Assembly (NCBI RefSeq): GCF_000024065.1
Contig: NC_013174.1
Location: 372,001-436,000, forward strand
Length of the DNA stretch: 64,000 bases
Direction of reading: 5' to 3'
Origin: Jonesia denitrificans DSM 20603
GTDB lineage: Bacteria > Actinomycetota > Actinomycetes > Actinomycetales > Cellulomonadaceae
In this document: positions 37,467-47,403 of the stretch, piece by piece
How the letters are laid out: every line of letters begins with the position of its first letter
Numbering within the stretch: position 1 is the stretch's first letter
Notes under the pieces: model-generated
What the model was told of the DNA's origin: nothing
Seen by the model: only the letters and a program-made list of their open reading frames with translations
The model's database searches: none
Made by a program: the position numbers and the translations under genes

Positions 37467-37559
37467 GGTGAAAGGACAAGGGGAGTGTTGCAATATCAGA
37501 ACGCAAAGGTGCAACAGGAGGGGGTAGACTGTGCGCGCTCCCAGTTGTGGGATGTGCAA

Positions 37560-37588
37560 AGCCCCGCTGTGCACTGCACAGCGGGGCT
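37560..37588 (-). terminator. Terminator of the DUF368 gene
   Basis: AGCCCCGCTGTGCA and TGCACAGCGGGGCT, a 14-bp perfect stem, 36 bases downstream of the DUF368 stop on the minus strand. Confidence 0.75.
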
Positions 37589-37623
37589 CACGGTGAGTGG
37601 TCAGTTCACCTGGGTGTCTGGGG

Positions 37624-38586
37624 CTAGAGCGCTGGTGATTGCGCAGGCTCTGCAGCGGCAGTGTTCTTGAGAGCGCGTGACTGGATGCGGTGATCGATCA
37701 CCAGCGTGATGGCCACTAGAACAACCCCGCCAAGACAAATCGCGGTGAGAGACACCCAGTTGTCACCGGGGGCCATCAGGCCGCGACCTTCATCGTGCTG
37801 CCACGGCCAGAGCGTCCGCAACGCACCAACCATAAGACCCGCAAGTGCGATCATCGTTTCCCGGTGCCACCGGTGAAGCAGGACACGCAGAGCTTTGACG
37901 ATGACAACGAGGCCAACGAGGGCACCGATCATGAACAAGCCAAGATAACCAAAGTTGCGGTCATCAACTGCTTGGAGTGTGGGCTGGTACAAACCGACAG
38001 TCAGAAGGAGGAAGGAACCGGAAAGTCCAGGCAGGAGGAGTGCGCACACGGCGATGGATGCGGCAAGCACAATCATCCACCCGGTGGGCTCAAGTTGAGT
38101 TGCTGGTAACCCAAGCAGAAGGAACGTGGCCACGGCGGTGGCCAGACCAATGATTCCTTCACGCACGGTAAACCCTGAGCCAGCGAGTCGGATAGGAACC
38201 CACACGGACCCTGCAACGAGACCGAAAAATAAGGCACGTGTGATTTCTGGGTGGTTTTCCACTGCTGAGGACACAGGGCCGGCAAGAGTGAAGACAGCGG
38301 TGAGCATCCCGACAAGAACTGGGATGACCAAGCGCCAGTTGACACGTGACATGTGATAACGGAACAGCTCAGCGCGGGTTGGGCCGGTGATCAGTGCACG
38401 CAGGGCTGCAATGACCTCATTCCCGGATTCAAGGACGTCCTCGTAGATCCCAGTGATGAGGGCAACTGTTCCCCCGGAAACACCGGGGATTGTTTCCACC
38501 AGGCCAATGAGTGCACCACGAATGAAGTCGCCAATGATGTTGCGCCGTGGTGCGGGTGTTGGTGTGGGTGTCATGGGTGTCGCCAT
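37624..38586 (-). CDS. DUF368 membrane protein, undecaprenyl-phosphate translocase family
   Basis: A 320-residue polytopic protein with FIRGALIGLVETIPGVSGGTVALITGIYE, the DUF368 signature. The family has recently been linked to recycling undecaprenyl phosphate across the membrane for wall synthesis (PopT). About eight TM helices. The start is ambiguous between two adjacent ATGs after GGAGGA; the second has better spacing. Monocistronic between two hairpins. Confidence 0.88.
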   Translation of the reverse strand: MATPMTPTPTPAPRRNIIGDFIRGALIGLVETIPGVSGGTVALITGIYEDVLESGNEVIAALRALITGPTRAELFRYHMSRVNWRLVIPVLVGMLTAVFTLAGPVSSAVENHPEITRALFFGLVAGSVWVPIRLAGSGFTVREGIIGLATAVATFLLLGLPATQLEPTGWMIVLAASIAVCALLLPGLSGSFLLLTVGLYQPTLQAVDDRNFGYLGLFMIGALVGLVVIVKALRVLLHRWHRETMIALAGLMVGALRTLWPWQHDEGRGLMAPGDNWVSLTAICLGGVVLVAITLVIDHRIQSRALKNTAAAEPAQSPAL

Positions 38587-38662
38587 CATTCCTCCGTCGT
38601 TTTCAGGCTTTACCCTACCGTCTTGCTGGTGGAGATTTACCCTTTCTTCACGTGAACAGCGT

Positions 38663-38696
38663 AGAGCGCACACCCTGTTCACAGGGTGTGCGCTCT
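38663..38696 (-). terminator. Terminator of MFS gene 1
   Basis: AGAGCGCACACCCTGT and ACAGGGTGTGCGCTCT, a perfect 16-bp stem with a 2-base centre, 14 bases beyond the MFS stop on the minus strand. Confidence 0.8.
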
Positions 38697-38709
38697 GCGC
38701 TGTGGATGA

Positions 38710-40308
38710 TCAGTGTGTTGATGCTGTGACGCGGCCGTCAACTGCTTCACCGCGAGCAACAAGACCTGCCTCGTCAGAAAGCTTGATCTCAGGAAGGAGA
38801 ACAGCGAGCACGATCGCCGCGACGATGAAAGGTGCCATGTACAGGAACACCGGAGCCAGCGCATCGGCGTACCCATCAATGATTCCCTGACGGACCGCAT
38901 CGGGAAGCTGGTTCATCAACTCGGGGCGGATAGAGGCTCCCAGTTCTCCTGCTTCCGACGGGGTGTACCCGGCGGTGAGGAACACCTTGCCGAGGTTGTC
39001 TGCAAGGCGGTTGGTAAACCAGGACCCGAACACTGCAACACCTAGTGCAGCCCCCACTTCACGGAAGTAGTTGTTCGTCGATGTGGCGGTCCCCACCGCA
39101 TGTGGCCCCACAGCGTTTTGGACGACAAGAACAACAACCTGCATGACGAGCCCAAGGCCAGCACCAAAGAAGAACAAGTACACGCAAATCAGCCACAGGG
39201 GAGTGTCACCCTGAAGGGTGGACATGGTCACCATGACAGTCAGGGTGAGGATCGTCCCGGCGATCGGATACTTCTTGTACCGACCCGTTCGAGTGATCGC
39301 AAGACCTGAAGCGATGGATGTTCCCATCATTCCCACCATCATGGGGATCATCAGGAGCCCCGAGACCGCAGCTGAGGTACCCGACGACATTTGCAAGAAC
39401 GTTGGCAAAAACGCCAAGGCCGCGAACATGCCCAGACCCAAGACGAAACCGATGGACGTGGCCGTGACAAACACCCGGTTGCGGAACAGGGAGAGCGGAA
39501 TAATGGGGTCAGCGGCACGTCGCTCTGTCAGGACAAAACCCACCGCAGCCGCGAGGAGACCAGCAAGGAACAGCAAAGTCAGTGGGTCACTCCACCCGTG
39601 GTCACGGTCTGCCCCAAATTCGGTGAAGAAAATCAAGCACGTGGTCGCGATTGACAGCAACACCACACCCAGCACATCAACAGGTGTTGTTGTCTTGTGG
39701 GAGGGAAGGCGCAACAACTTGAACGCCACAACAAAAGCTGCAGCGCCAATAGGCAAATTAATCCAAAAGGCCCACTGCCACGTGAGGTGGTCAACAAAGA
39801 AACCGCCGAGCAACGGACCAGCAACAGCAGCGATCCCAAACACTGCGCCCATCGGACCCATGTACTTTCCCCGCTCAGAAGCGGGGGTGATGTCCGCGAT
39901 GATCGCCTGCGACAGAATCATCAACCCACCGCCACCAAGACCTTGGATGGCACGGAACACCACAAACTGCCAGAACGTTTCCGACAATGCGCACCCTAAG
40001 GATGCGAGCGTGAAAATCGCGATGGCAGCAAGGAACAGGTTACGCCGACCAAGACGGTCACCAAACTTGCCATAGATCGGCATCACAATGGTTGTGGCCA
40101 GCAAATACGCGGTGGTGATCCACGCTTGATTGGCCACTCCACCGAGCTCACCCACAATGGTGGGTTGCGCCGTGGACACGATCGTTTGATCAAGCGAGGA
40201 CAAAAACATTGCTGACATCAGCGCAGCAAAAATGACCCACACGGTTCGTTGAGTGAGCACCAATTGAGGTTCTGATGCGGACGCATCAGTTGCGGGCAAG
40301 GAAGACAT
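38710..40308 (-). CDS. MFS drug exporter, DHA2 (EmrB/QacA) family 1
   Basis: A 532-residue antiporter with 14 predicted TM segments. [20 protein letters not shown] and GDRLGRRN mark TM1 and the loop-2 motif; [18 protein letters not shown] and [13 protein letters not shown] are antiporter motifs. Substrate unknown. It lies just downstream of the TetR gene at 40371, probably co-transcribed and repressed by it. Mirror image of the unit at 41117-43356. Confidence 0.93.
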   Translation of the reverse strand: MSSLPATDASASEPQLVLTQRTVWVIFAALMSAMFLSSLDQTIVSTAQPTIVGELGGVANQAWITTAYLLATTIVMPIYGKFGDRLGRRNLFLAAIAIFTLASLGCALSETFWQFVVFRAIQGLGGGGLMILSQAIIADITPASERGKYMGPMGAVFGIAAVAGPLLGGFFVDHLTWQWAFWINLPIGAAAFVVAFKLLRLPSHKTTTPVDVLGVVLLSIATTCLIFFTEFGADRDHGWSDPLTLLFLAGLLAAAVGFVLTERRAADPIIPLSLFRNRVFVTATSIGFVLGLGMFAALAFLPTFLQMSSGTSAAVSGLLMIPMMVGMMGTSIASGLAITRTGRYKKYPIAGTILTLTVMVTMSTLQGDTPLWLICVYLFFFGAGLGLVMQVVVLVVQNAVGPHAVGTATSTNNYFREVGAALGVAVFGSWFTNRLADNLGKVFLTAGYTPSEAGELGASIRPELMNQLPDAVRQGIIDGYADALAPVFLYMAPFIVAAIVLAVLLPEIKLSDEAGLVARGEAVDGRVTASTH

Positions 40309-40370
40309 GTCCTTCTTTCTGTGACAATGAGCAGCACGTACATCAATCAGGAGCCGTGCAGCTGGGGGAG

Positions 40371-41039
40371 CTACTGCTGAAAAAGCCGGGATAAATAGGT
40401 GAGCTTGGTGCGGAAAGCTTCCTCAAATACGGCCATATGGAGGTCCGGTGACGCCTCATGAAGGGCAACGCCTGTTTCACAGCTGCGATGGGTGAACTCA
40501 AAAAAAGTGTGCACCGCAACGTGGGACAGTGTCTCTGCGATGACCTCAGCGAACCCGTCACCGTCGTCGAGGCCCTCGCGTTCCCGAATGAGGGCAGCAA
40601 GTTCACGGTGTCGTTGGTTGGTGAGTTCCTTCATGCGGGCAAACAAGGAAGGCTCTGAAACAAACAACTCCATCATGTGTTGAGGGGTGTGTTCGTCGCG
40701 CAGCATGGTGCGCATGGTTTGAGTGAGCAGCGCGGTCAGTGCGTCAAGAAGGCGCGGGTGTGTGCTGGTATTACAAAAGTCAGTGGCATAAGTTGCCCAA
40801 GATTCCCCAAGCGCGGCACCAATCACAGCATCATCTTTGGACGCGAAATAGTTGAAGAACGTTCGCCGTGACACCCCAACTTGGGTGCACAACTCGTCAA
40901 TGGTGAACCCGCCAAGACCGCGCTCGGCGGTGAGGCGCCGGGCGTGACGGATCAGTGACAGTCGTGTCTTCTCCCGCTTGGACTCACGATGGCTGACGCT
41001 GGTTGGGGGAGGCGCATCGGTAATTGCACTCTGGTTCAC
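40371..41039 (-). CDS. TetR-family regulator 1
   Basis: A 222-residue TetR protein: DNA-binding domain [28 protein letters not shown]-terminal ligand domain rich in helices. The GTG start ([11 protein letters not shown]) is the only initiator near the domain that leaves the palindromes outside the gene; the frame runs to 41285. Divergent from TetR 2, 77 bases apart. Confidence 0.85.
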   Translation of the reverse strand: MNQSAITDAPPPTSVSHRESKREKTRLSLIRHARRLTAERGLGGFTIDELCTQVGVSRRTFFNYFASKDDAVIGAALGESWATYATDFCNTSTHPRLLDALTALLTQTMRTMLRDEHTPQHMMELFVSEPSLFARMKELTNQRHRELAALIREREGLDDGDGFAEVIAETLSHVAVHTFFEFTHRSCETGVALHEASPDLHMAVFEEAFRTKLTYLSRLFQQ

Positions 41040-41041
41040 AT

Positions 41042-41057
41042 AGTGCAGTATTGCACT
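41042..41057. promoter_or_regulatory. Palindrome, candidate TetR operator 1
   Basis: AGTGCA-gtat-TGCACT, 3 bases from the TetR 1 start. It shares the TGCA half-site with the larger palindrome next to it. Confidence 0.6.
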
Positions 41058-41075
41058 GTGACGAACATCGTGCAA

Positions 41076-41105
41076 ATGCAGTTGTGCAATTTTGCACAAC
41101 TGCAT
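41076..41105. promoter_or_regulatory. 30-bp palindrome, candidate TetR operator 2
   Basis: ATGCAGTTGTGCAA followed by TT and the exact complement: 14-bp arms. It ends 11 bases before the TetR 2 start, in the middle of the divergent promoter region. Confidence 0.75.
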
Positions 41106-41116
41106 AACGTAGAAGG

Positions 41117-41767
41117 GTGACCTCACCGCCCGATCCCGCGACACACCACCCTGAAACACACCGCGCCAAACGGCGCCGCGAAGCGTACTTAGCAATTCAC
41201 CAAGCCGCCTATCACCACGCGATTGTCCGTGGGCACAGTGCAGTGACCGTTGAAGCCATCGCCGCGGATGCAGGAGTGTCACCACGAACGTTCTTCAACT
41301 ACTTCCCCACCAAAGACGATGCCATCATCGGAATCAGACCGCCGTGCCTGACCGAAGGTGACTGTGCTGTCCTCACAGCACACCCTCACGCCCCGCTGCT
41401 GGAGCGCACAGCACATCTCCTCATCCACGTCATTCGCAGCACAATCGTTGACCTCGACACGTTTGTGACACGCAAAGAACACCTTGAGTCCCACCCAGAA
41501 CTTCGTAGTCGACTCAACCGTCACGTGCACCACTGTGAACTCACCATCACCGACGCTCTCGCCGCAGGCGACACCCTCGTAGGCGCATCGGAAATGGACC
41601 AACTCGCTGCCACCGGCCCCAACGCCAGCAGGGCGCTGACTGCACTGGCCGGCGCAGTTGTCCGCCACGCCTTCACCCAAGACCCCTCGATTCTTACGAG
41701 TGACCCCACCGACCAGGTCGCTGCGTCCCTGACAACGATCAAGCAGATTGTGAACCTCCCAGCGTGA
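41117..41767 (+). CDS. TetR-family regulator 2
   Basis: A 216-residue TetR protein; helix-turn-helix VEAIAADAGVSPRTFFNYFPTKDDAII is strikingly similar to TetR 1, while the ligand domain differs. GTG start at the end of AGAAGG, spacing is short so a later start is possible. The stop overlaps the start of MFS 2 (GTGA). Confidence 0.88.
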   Translation: MTSPPDPATHHPETHRAKRRREAYLAIHQAAYHHAIVRGHSAVTVEAIAADAGVSPRTFFNYFPTKDDAIIGIRPPCLTEGDCAVLTAHPHAPLLERTAHLLIHVIRSTIVDLDTFVTRKEHLESHPELRSRLNRHVHHCELTITDALAAGDTLVGASEMDQLAATGPNASRALTALAGAVVRHAFTQDPSILTSDPTDQVAASLTTIKQIVNLPA

Positions 41768-43356
41768 CCACCACAGCACACGACACCACTGGCACTACCC
41801 AGATCGACCACCAGCGCACCATCACCCTGCTGTTCGTGGGATTGATTCTCACCCAGCTCATGTCCTCGCTCAACCAAACCATCTTCTCTACTGCGCTTCC
41901 CACCATCGTGGGGGAACTGCAAGGAGTGGAACACATGTCCTGGGTGATCACCGCGTTCATCCTTGCAGTGACCATCATGATGCCCATCTATGGGAAAGTT
42001 TCTGACCTGTATGGGCGCAAACCGCTCCTGCTCGCGGCGATCACGATTTTTATGATCGGGTCGCTGTGCGGCGCCCTCGCCCCCAGTATGGGTGCGCTCA
42101 TTGTGGCGCGAGTGATCCAAGGAGTCGGTGGTGGGGGGCTGATGATTTTGTCCCAAGCCGCTATTGCAGATGTGATTCCAGCTCGTGACCGTGGCCGCTA
42201 CATGGGGATCATGGGGGGTGTGTTCGCGTTCTCCTCAGTGGCAGGTCCGTTGCTCGGCGGGTGGCTCACTGAAGGGCCGGGCTGGCGGTGGGCGTTCTGG
42301 CTCAACATCCCGCTGGGAATCTTGGCATTCGCCGCAACCGCAACATTTATGCGTGTCCCGCGACCTCAGCTTAACGCCCCGGTGCGGCTTGACGTGCTGG
42401 GAATGGGGGTTCTTGCGGTGACTACCTCCGCTGCTGTTCTCGCCGTCACGTGGGGAGGAAACGAGTATGCGTGGTCAAGCCCTGTTGTTGTTGGGCTACT
42501 GGTCACAGCCGTGCTCGGTGCAGTGTTCTTCGCGTGGGTGGAATCCCGGGCGAGCGAACCGATTATGCCGCTGTTCCTGTTCCGAGACCGCAATTTCCTG
42601 TTAACCACGATCGCAGCAATCGCTACTGGTGTCGCGATGTTTGGCGCGATCGGGTACATGCCCACCTACTTACAAATGTCGGGGGGCTACACGGCGTCTG
42701 TTGCGGGGCTACTCATGTTCCCCATGATGGCTGCGTTACTGGTGACCTCGGTGTCCACTGGCGTGCTCATGTCTCGGACGGGACGTTACAAATGGTTCCC
42801 TGTGGTGGGGTCCGTTCTGGTAGCGATCGGCTTGGTGTGGGTGTCAACCGTCACGGTTGAGTCGTCGTTGCTCGTCATCTGTGGAGCCATGGCGGTGATT
42901 GGTATGGGGCTTGGAATGTCCATGCAGGTCTTGACGATCATTGTTCAAAACTCGTTCCCCTTGACGGTGGTGGGGACGGCGACCGCTGCGACGAACTACT
43001 TCCGTCAGGTGGGGGCAACGCTAGGGTCCGCCATTGTGGGCTCATTGTTTGCGTCTCGGCTGGTCAGCACGCTCACCCAGGCGAAGTCAGGGGTTGGTGA
43101 TGCACCTGGCAGTGGTGGGATTGATGGCGGCGTTGAAGTGTCGAGTCTGACCCCTGCCGTGGTCAACACGTTGCCTGATGCAGTTGCTGATGTCATTCGG
43201 TCTGCGTACAACGAAGCGTTGATGCCGATCTATTTGTCACTGGTTCCACTGGCGGTTCTCGCTGCCGTGACGTTGTGTTTCGTGCGGGAGAAGCCGTTGG
43301 CTCGTTCGCTTGATGATGCGCGGGCGATCGTGGTGGGTAAGTCTGATCGAGGCTAG
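41764..43356 (+). CDS. MFS drug exporter, DHA2 (EmrB/QacA) family 2
   Basis: A 530-residue, 14-TM antiporter with SLNQTIFSTALPTIVGELQG, YGKVSDLYGRKPLLL and [21 protein letters not shown]. Close paralogue of the transporter at 38710. Translationally coupled to TetR 2. A short His-Asp rich N-terminus precedes TM1. U-tract terminator downstream. Confidence 0.93.
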   Translation: MTTTAHDTTGTTQIDHQRTITLLFVGLILTQLMSSLNQTIFSTALPTIVGELQGVEHMSWVITAFILAVTIMMPIYGKVSDLYGRKPLLLAAITIFMIGSLCGALAPSMGALIVARVIQGVGGGGLMILSQAAIADVIPARDRGRYMGIMGGVFAFSSVAGPLLGGWLTEGPGWRWAFWLNIPLGILAFAATATFMRVPRPQLNAPVRLDVLGMGVLAVTTSAAVLAVTWGGNEYAWSSPVVVGLLVTAVLGAVFFAWVESRASEPIMPLFLFRDRNFLLTTIAAIATGVAMFGAIGYMPTYLQMSGGYTASVAGLLMFPMMAALLVTSVSTGVLMSRTGRYKWFPVVGSVLVAIGLVWVSTVTVESSLLVICGAMAVIGMGLGMSMQVLTIIVQNSFPLTVVGTATAATNYFRQVGATLGSAIVGSLFASRLVSTLTQAKSGVGDAPGSGGIDGGVEVSSLTPAVVNTLPDAVADVIRSAYNEALMPIYLSLVPLAVLAAVTLCFVREKPLARSLDDARAIVVGKSDRG

Positions 43357-43411
43357 GAGACGCATCGCGAGGAGAGTGTGACGCAAGCGCCCTGAGAGAG
43401 CATTGTGAAGG

Positions 43412-43450
43412 AGCGGCGGCCGGGTGAAAAAACTCGGTCGCCGCTTTTAT
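43412..43450 (+). terminator. Rho-independent terminator after MFS 2
   Basis: AGCGGCGGCCGGGT pairs with ACTCGGTCGCCGCT with two mismatches/wobbles, loop of A residues, then TTTTAT. Confidence 0.82.
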
Positions 43451-43722
43451 GTGCTCACGTGACGATGCGCGCTGACCTTTGTCCCTTATTGGTGCGTGCC
43501 GTTGTGCCGATGACATGAATGCAGGTGCACGACGGTGTGATGTGAGTCAACGGGGGTTGGCTTTATCAAACCGTTATGTTTACGCTTGATGAGCCGGCAT
43601 GGGGAGTTCTGCCCGTCCGCCAGGTCATTGGATGTTCACCGCACCGGCACCGCACCACGCTGTTCACTGTCCGTACCCCAAGGTGCCCTCACGCCGCAAG
43701 GAACGAAGGTAAAACCCCGCGC
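43451..43722. other. Leader region of the M15 peptidase gene
   Basis: About 270 bases without a supported gene; an open frame from 43576 joins the peptidase frame but reads as non-coding. I looked for a ydaO-type c-di-AMP riboswitch because such elements often precede wall hydrolases, and could not fit its conserved blocks. Confidence 0.4.
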
Positions 43723-45030
43723 ATGACCACGACACTCCGCCACCGCCCGCACGGGCGTCACCAAGGGAAGACCAGCTACTTCCCGAACCGTGAACTCCAC
43801 AACGCCATCATCGCGGTGAAATCAAAACTCGCCACTCAGATCGCCGTGTCCGGGTTTGCCTTCACAGGAATTGTGGCAATCGCCACCGCAACGACCGCAG
43901 TTCCCGTCCCTGATGACACCATCCTCACTGCGGCAGGCAACACCACAGTCGTTCCGGGGGCAGAAGATGCCAGCAACGAAACACCAGAACAATCTCCTAG
44001 TACCCCAGCTCGCAACGCGAACGACATCGCTGTCATCCAAGCAGCAGAACTCATCTCACAGGTACGCTCCCTCGGAGAAGCAGCAGACCCCGAACTTCTT
44101 GAAGCTGCCGCTGAACTCGAACTGTTAGCGGCAGGCCTCCACTCGGGAACAAGCGCTACTCAAGCTGCGCAAGTGGGCCGCCATGCCGCCGCATCCCGTT
44201 CCACCGAACGCGACGCATCGGCGATCACAGACACATCAGACAACGACACAAACGCCAGCGACTCAGACAGCGACAGCGTGAACACAGTGTCAGAAGAAGT
44301 TACTACCGTTGACCTCGGCGACATCCTCAACGCCGACACAGCCGAGGACACCGCTAACGCGCCAACAGAACAGCCCACTGAAGACACCTCCCGCGACGCC
44401 GCTAAGTCAACCGACGCCGCTAAGTCAACCGACGCCGCCGACGAACCCGTCAGCGCAGAACAAGTATCCGCAGCCGCACTCGAAGTCGAAGAACTCCTCA
44501 CCCTCGCAACCACCGTCGAGGTCACCTCAGTCGCGGAAATCACCGCCGAGAAAGAACGTATCGCCCAAGCCGAGCGCGACAAAGCCTGGGAAGAAGCAGT
44601 CGTCCTCGCCAATGACGCCGCAAGCTACGGAAACGGTCGAATCCCACTGAGCGCCCTGCGGTCACTGGACACAGCTCCAGGACACTACCTGCGCGCAGAC
44701 GCAGCCATGATGTGGGAAGAACTGAACGCCGAGTTCACAAAAGTCTTTGGACACTCCATTGGACTCACCGACTCCTACCGCTCCTACAGCGCGCAAGTCG
44801 CCACCAAAGCCGCGAAAGGATTCTGGGCGGCCACCCCCGGCACATCCAACCACGGATGGGGTCTAGCCGTGGACATCAAGGGCGCAGCAGCACAATGGGG
44901 AACCGCTGAACGCAACTGGCTTGTGCGCAACGGTGGCCGCTACGGGTGGATCTCACCCGACTGGGCACAACCAGGACAAGGTAAAGAAGAGCCGTGGCAC
45001 TGGGAATATGTTCGCCCCGACGGCTCCTAG
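43723..45030 (+). CDS. M15-family D,D-carboxypeptidase (VanY-like), secreted
   Basis: A 435-residue protein. An uncleaved or cleaved hydrophobic segment at ~38-62 (QIAVSGFAFTGIVAIATATTA), a long acidic Asp/Ser/Thr/Ala region with two exact 6-residue repeats (AAKSTD), a coiled-coil stretch (~245-295), then the VanY peptidase with DSYRSYSAQ, SNHGWGLAVDIKG and EPWHWEYV carrying the zinc ligands. It trims D-Ala from peptidoglycan stems. The ATG at 43723 has only a distant GAAGG. Confidence 0.9.
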   Translation: MTTTLRHRPHGRHQGKTSYFPNRELHNAIIAVKSKLATQIAVSGFAFTGIVAIATATTAVPVPDDTILTAAGNTTVVPGAEDASNETPEQSPSTPARNANDIAVIQAAELISQVRSLGEAADPELLEAAAELELLAAGLHSGTSATQAAQVGRHAAASRSTERDASAITDTSDNDTNASDSDSDSVNTVSEEVTTVDLGDILNADTAEDTANAPTEQPTEDTSRDAAKSTDAAKSTDAADEPVSAEQVSAAALEVEELLTLATTVEVTSVAEITAEKERIAQAERDKAWEEAVVLANDAASYGNGRIPLSALRSLDTAPGHYLRADAAMMWEELNAEFTKVFGHSIGLTDSYRSYSAQVATKAAKGFWAATPGTSNHGWGLAVDIKGAAAQWGTAERNWLVRNGGRYGWISPDWAQPGQGKEEPWHWEYVRPDGS

Positions 45031-45199
45031 GGTGATTACCGGCGCTAATTGTGCATCTTTTGTCAAGAAAACGCACCCAGTGACGATGAGAAAGATGACG
45101 ACGTCACACAAAGCAGGTAAAGTAAAGGCAAAGTCCTGGTTCGTCTGCTGACTGTGACTTCATCCCCGCTTCCCGCTCAACACCAAGAGGGTGAGTACC

Positions 45200-46000
45200 A
45201 TGCATCGCGGCAATGGTTACCGAGTCAACCACTACGTGGTTCTCGCCATTGTTGCGTTCACCCTGACCGGAATGGGGCTCGCCGCCGTCCTAGGTGTTTT
45301 CCAGGCAACCTCGTCCCAAACCTACGCGGCAGACGAAGCCGACACCGTCATGATGGAATCAACCGAACCACGTGACGAACAACCCAGCGAAGAATCAGAG
45401 TTAGGGCCCGCACCCCTGGCACGCAGTGACTCTGAAGCACAAGCAGACGCCACTGAAGCCCCCGACGTAGACCCGGCACTCCAAGAAGTACGTGACACCT
45501 ACCTGTCCATGACGTACTCGTTCGCTGACGTTCTCATCCGCTACGACGCTGACGACACCTGCCAGACCGGCCCTGCCTGTGCCAACCCCGACGAACGTCT
45601 CATCCTTATTGACGAACAATGGGCTCACAACGCGGACTCCGACCAACGTGCAATCACGCTCGCACGCGCCCACGCCGACCTTGCGGTCCGCACAATTTGG
45701 TCTGACAACCGCACCGCCCAAGAAGCACTCTCAGTGCTGGTCACCGCATGCGACAGTGACGCATTTATCCGAGACGAGAACCGGACCTTCTCCCACGGCG
45801 ACCCCAGCGTGCCCACCCCCTCGGTCACCGCCATGAAAGAAGCCGTGGTCTCCCTCATGGTCAAACCTAAAGACCCCGACACCGCCCCCGATGCAGGCAG
45901 CTTCACCTCAGAACAAATCATTGTTGCCGAAGACATCGCCCAAGGTCGAACTCCAGACATCGTCGTTCCCGTGGAATCACAACACTGCGTGAACCCCTAA
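45200..46000 (+). CDS. Hypothetical membrane-anchored acidic protein
   Basis: A 266-residue protein: basic N-terminus, one TM helix (VVLAIVAFTLTGMGLAAVLGVF), an acidic low-complexity spacer to ~90, then an extracellular domain with a CQTGPAC loop and two later Cys (TACDSD, QHCVNP), possibly two disulfides. I do not recognise it. Start ATG after AGAGGGTGAGTACC; GTG 9 bases earlier is the alternative. It follows the M15 gene on the same strand by 170 bases and could be a partner in envelope maintenance. Confidence 0.65.
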   Translation: MHRGNGYRVNHYVVLAIVAFTLTGMGLAAVLGVFQATSSQTYAADEADTVMMESTEPRDEQPSEESELGPAPLARSDSEAQADATEAPDVDPALQEVRDTYLSMTYSFADVLIRYDADDTCQTGPACANPDERLILIDEQWAHNADSDQRAITLARAHADLAVRTIWSDNRTAQEALSVLVTACDSDAFIRDENRTFSHGDPSVPTPSVTAMKEAVVSLMVKPKDPDTAPDAGSFTSEQIIVAEDIAQGRTPDIVVPVESQHCVNP

Positions 46001-46105
46001 AACGCGGTCCGTCCTCACTCTCACATGCAGGTGAGCGCAGGACAAGCATCACGCCCTCGGCCAAACCTGCCACTTCACACCAAAAAAAGTGCAAGACTTA
46101 GAAGT

Positions 46106-47380
46106 ATGTTCGAGGTTGACCACGACACCCCACCGCAAACAATCATCCCGCTGTTTATTGCGATCGCCCCACGCGACCCGCGTGAACAAGCCCCCACCCA
46201 CGACGATGCCGTCGACTTCCTTGAACCAGTGACCGTGGACGAAACGGGTGACGCACTCCTCGAGTTAGCAATCCCCGCGCAACTCCTCGATGGCGCAGAC
46301 ATCGGATCACCAGGGTGGATCCTCGCCCGCACACTGGGCACCGAAGATGGCGCAATCCTGCGCTGGGCACCTACCGAAAACACCCGCCACGGACACCTGC
46401 CCACCATGAACGTGGACGACGTCGCCGCACACCTCGCCCACGAACTCAACACTGCCTGCCACATCTCCAACGACCCCCACATCCCAAGTGGCGCCCCCCA
46501 AACACACCTCGAAGGGGTCAGTGTCACCCTCCGTTCCGGAGCAATCATTGGAACCCTCGAGTCCACTGAGGGGCCGCTCCTTGCCGCAACCGCACACACC
46601 CCAATCTGGTTCTCCCACCAGGGCACAACAGGTGTTGTTGCCGGCGCAGACCCTGCCGCCAACCTTGAAGACATCCTCACAACAGGCAGCCTCACTCCTC
46701 TCCTTGCCCTCGAACGGCAAGGACAAGCCCGGCGAGTGACCATAGCCCGCCGTGGACAGATCATGGCGGTCCACGAATTTGGGCCACGATGGATCGACGT
46801 AGACCCACGCGGAATCGACGACTACGCGCTGCCCGGTGAAGAATTCGACACCGTTGATCTCGTCTTCGACTACTATGAACCCCCACAAGCAGACGCCGAC
46901 GACTTCGCCACCCACTACGAACTCACCACCGAACAACACAACCAACTCACCGCCATCCTTGATGCCGAGACACCCGACGACCCCTTCACCGGGATCGTGC
47001 GTATTCTTGGGCTACCCGACGAAGCAGCAGAAGTCGCAGAAGGCTGGCGAGACCCACACGACCTCCCCGCCGCTGAACTGTTCCACCCCAAACGCCTTGG
47101 CGCAGCCCTGTGGGACTCACTGACCACCCTCCCCACTGAAAACACTGTCAACGCACGCATGCACCGGGCCTGGATCACCCGACCCCCCATGTTCTTCGCG
47201 CTCAACACCCTCGAAACAGCGCTCATCGGAATCTGGACCGCACGACAAGCACGACGCGGCCACACCGGACGCACACTCCTTGGCGCTGCACTCATCGCGG
47301 TGAACATCGCAGACATGGTGACACCGTCCTCCTGGCGAGACCGCCGCCTGCGCTCCACCCACCTCACCGACCCCCAATAG
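46106..47380 (+). CDS. Hypothetical protein with C-terminal membrane segment
   Basis: A 424-residue protein not recognised. The first ~330 residues are soluble and acidic, with alternating beta-type segments; residues ~365-400 (MFFALNTLETALIGIWTARQ and a second hydrophobic stretch) could insert in the membrane. No ribosome site is obvious before the ATG at 46106. Ends 23 bases before the LLM oxidoreductase, perhaps an operon. Confidence 0.6.
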   Translation: MFEVDHDTPPQTIIPLFIAIAPRDPREQAPTHDDAVDFLEPVTVDETGDALLELAIPAQLLDGADIGSPGWILARTLGTEDGAILRWAPTENTRHGHLPTMNVDDVAAHLAHELNTACHISNDPHIPSGAPQTHLEGVSVTLRSGAIIGTLESTEGPLLAATAHTPIWFSHQGTTGVVAGADPAANLEDILTTGSLTPLLALERQGQARRVTIARRGQIMAVHEFGPRWIDVDPRGIDDYALPGEEFDTVDLVFDYYEPPQADADDFATHYELTTEQHNQLTAILDAETPDDPFTGIVRILGLPDEAAEVAEGWRDPHDLPAAELFHPKRLGAALWDSLTTLPTENTVNARMHRAWITRPPMFFALNTLETALIGIWTARQARRGHTGRTLLGAALIAVNIADMVTPSSWRDRRLRSTHLTDPQ

Positions 47381-47403
47381 CCCGCCCCCAACCAAGGAGA
47401 CCC

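Noticed and set aside
43451-43722. ydaO-type c-di-AMP riboswitch before the M15 peptidase
   Set aside because: The expected GGGGAACC and GGGGUGAAUC blocks could not be placed.
44388-44460. CRISPR-like short repeats in the M15 gene
   Set aside because: Only two copies of an 18-base unit encoding AAKSTD, in frame and without spacers; a coding repeat.
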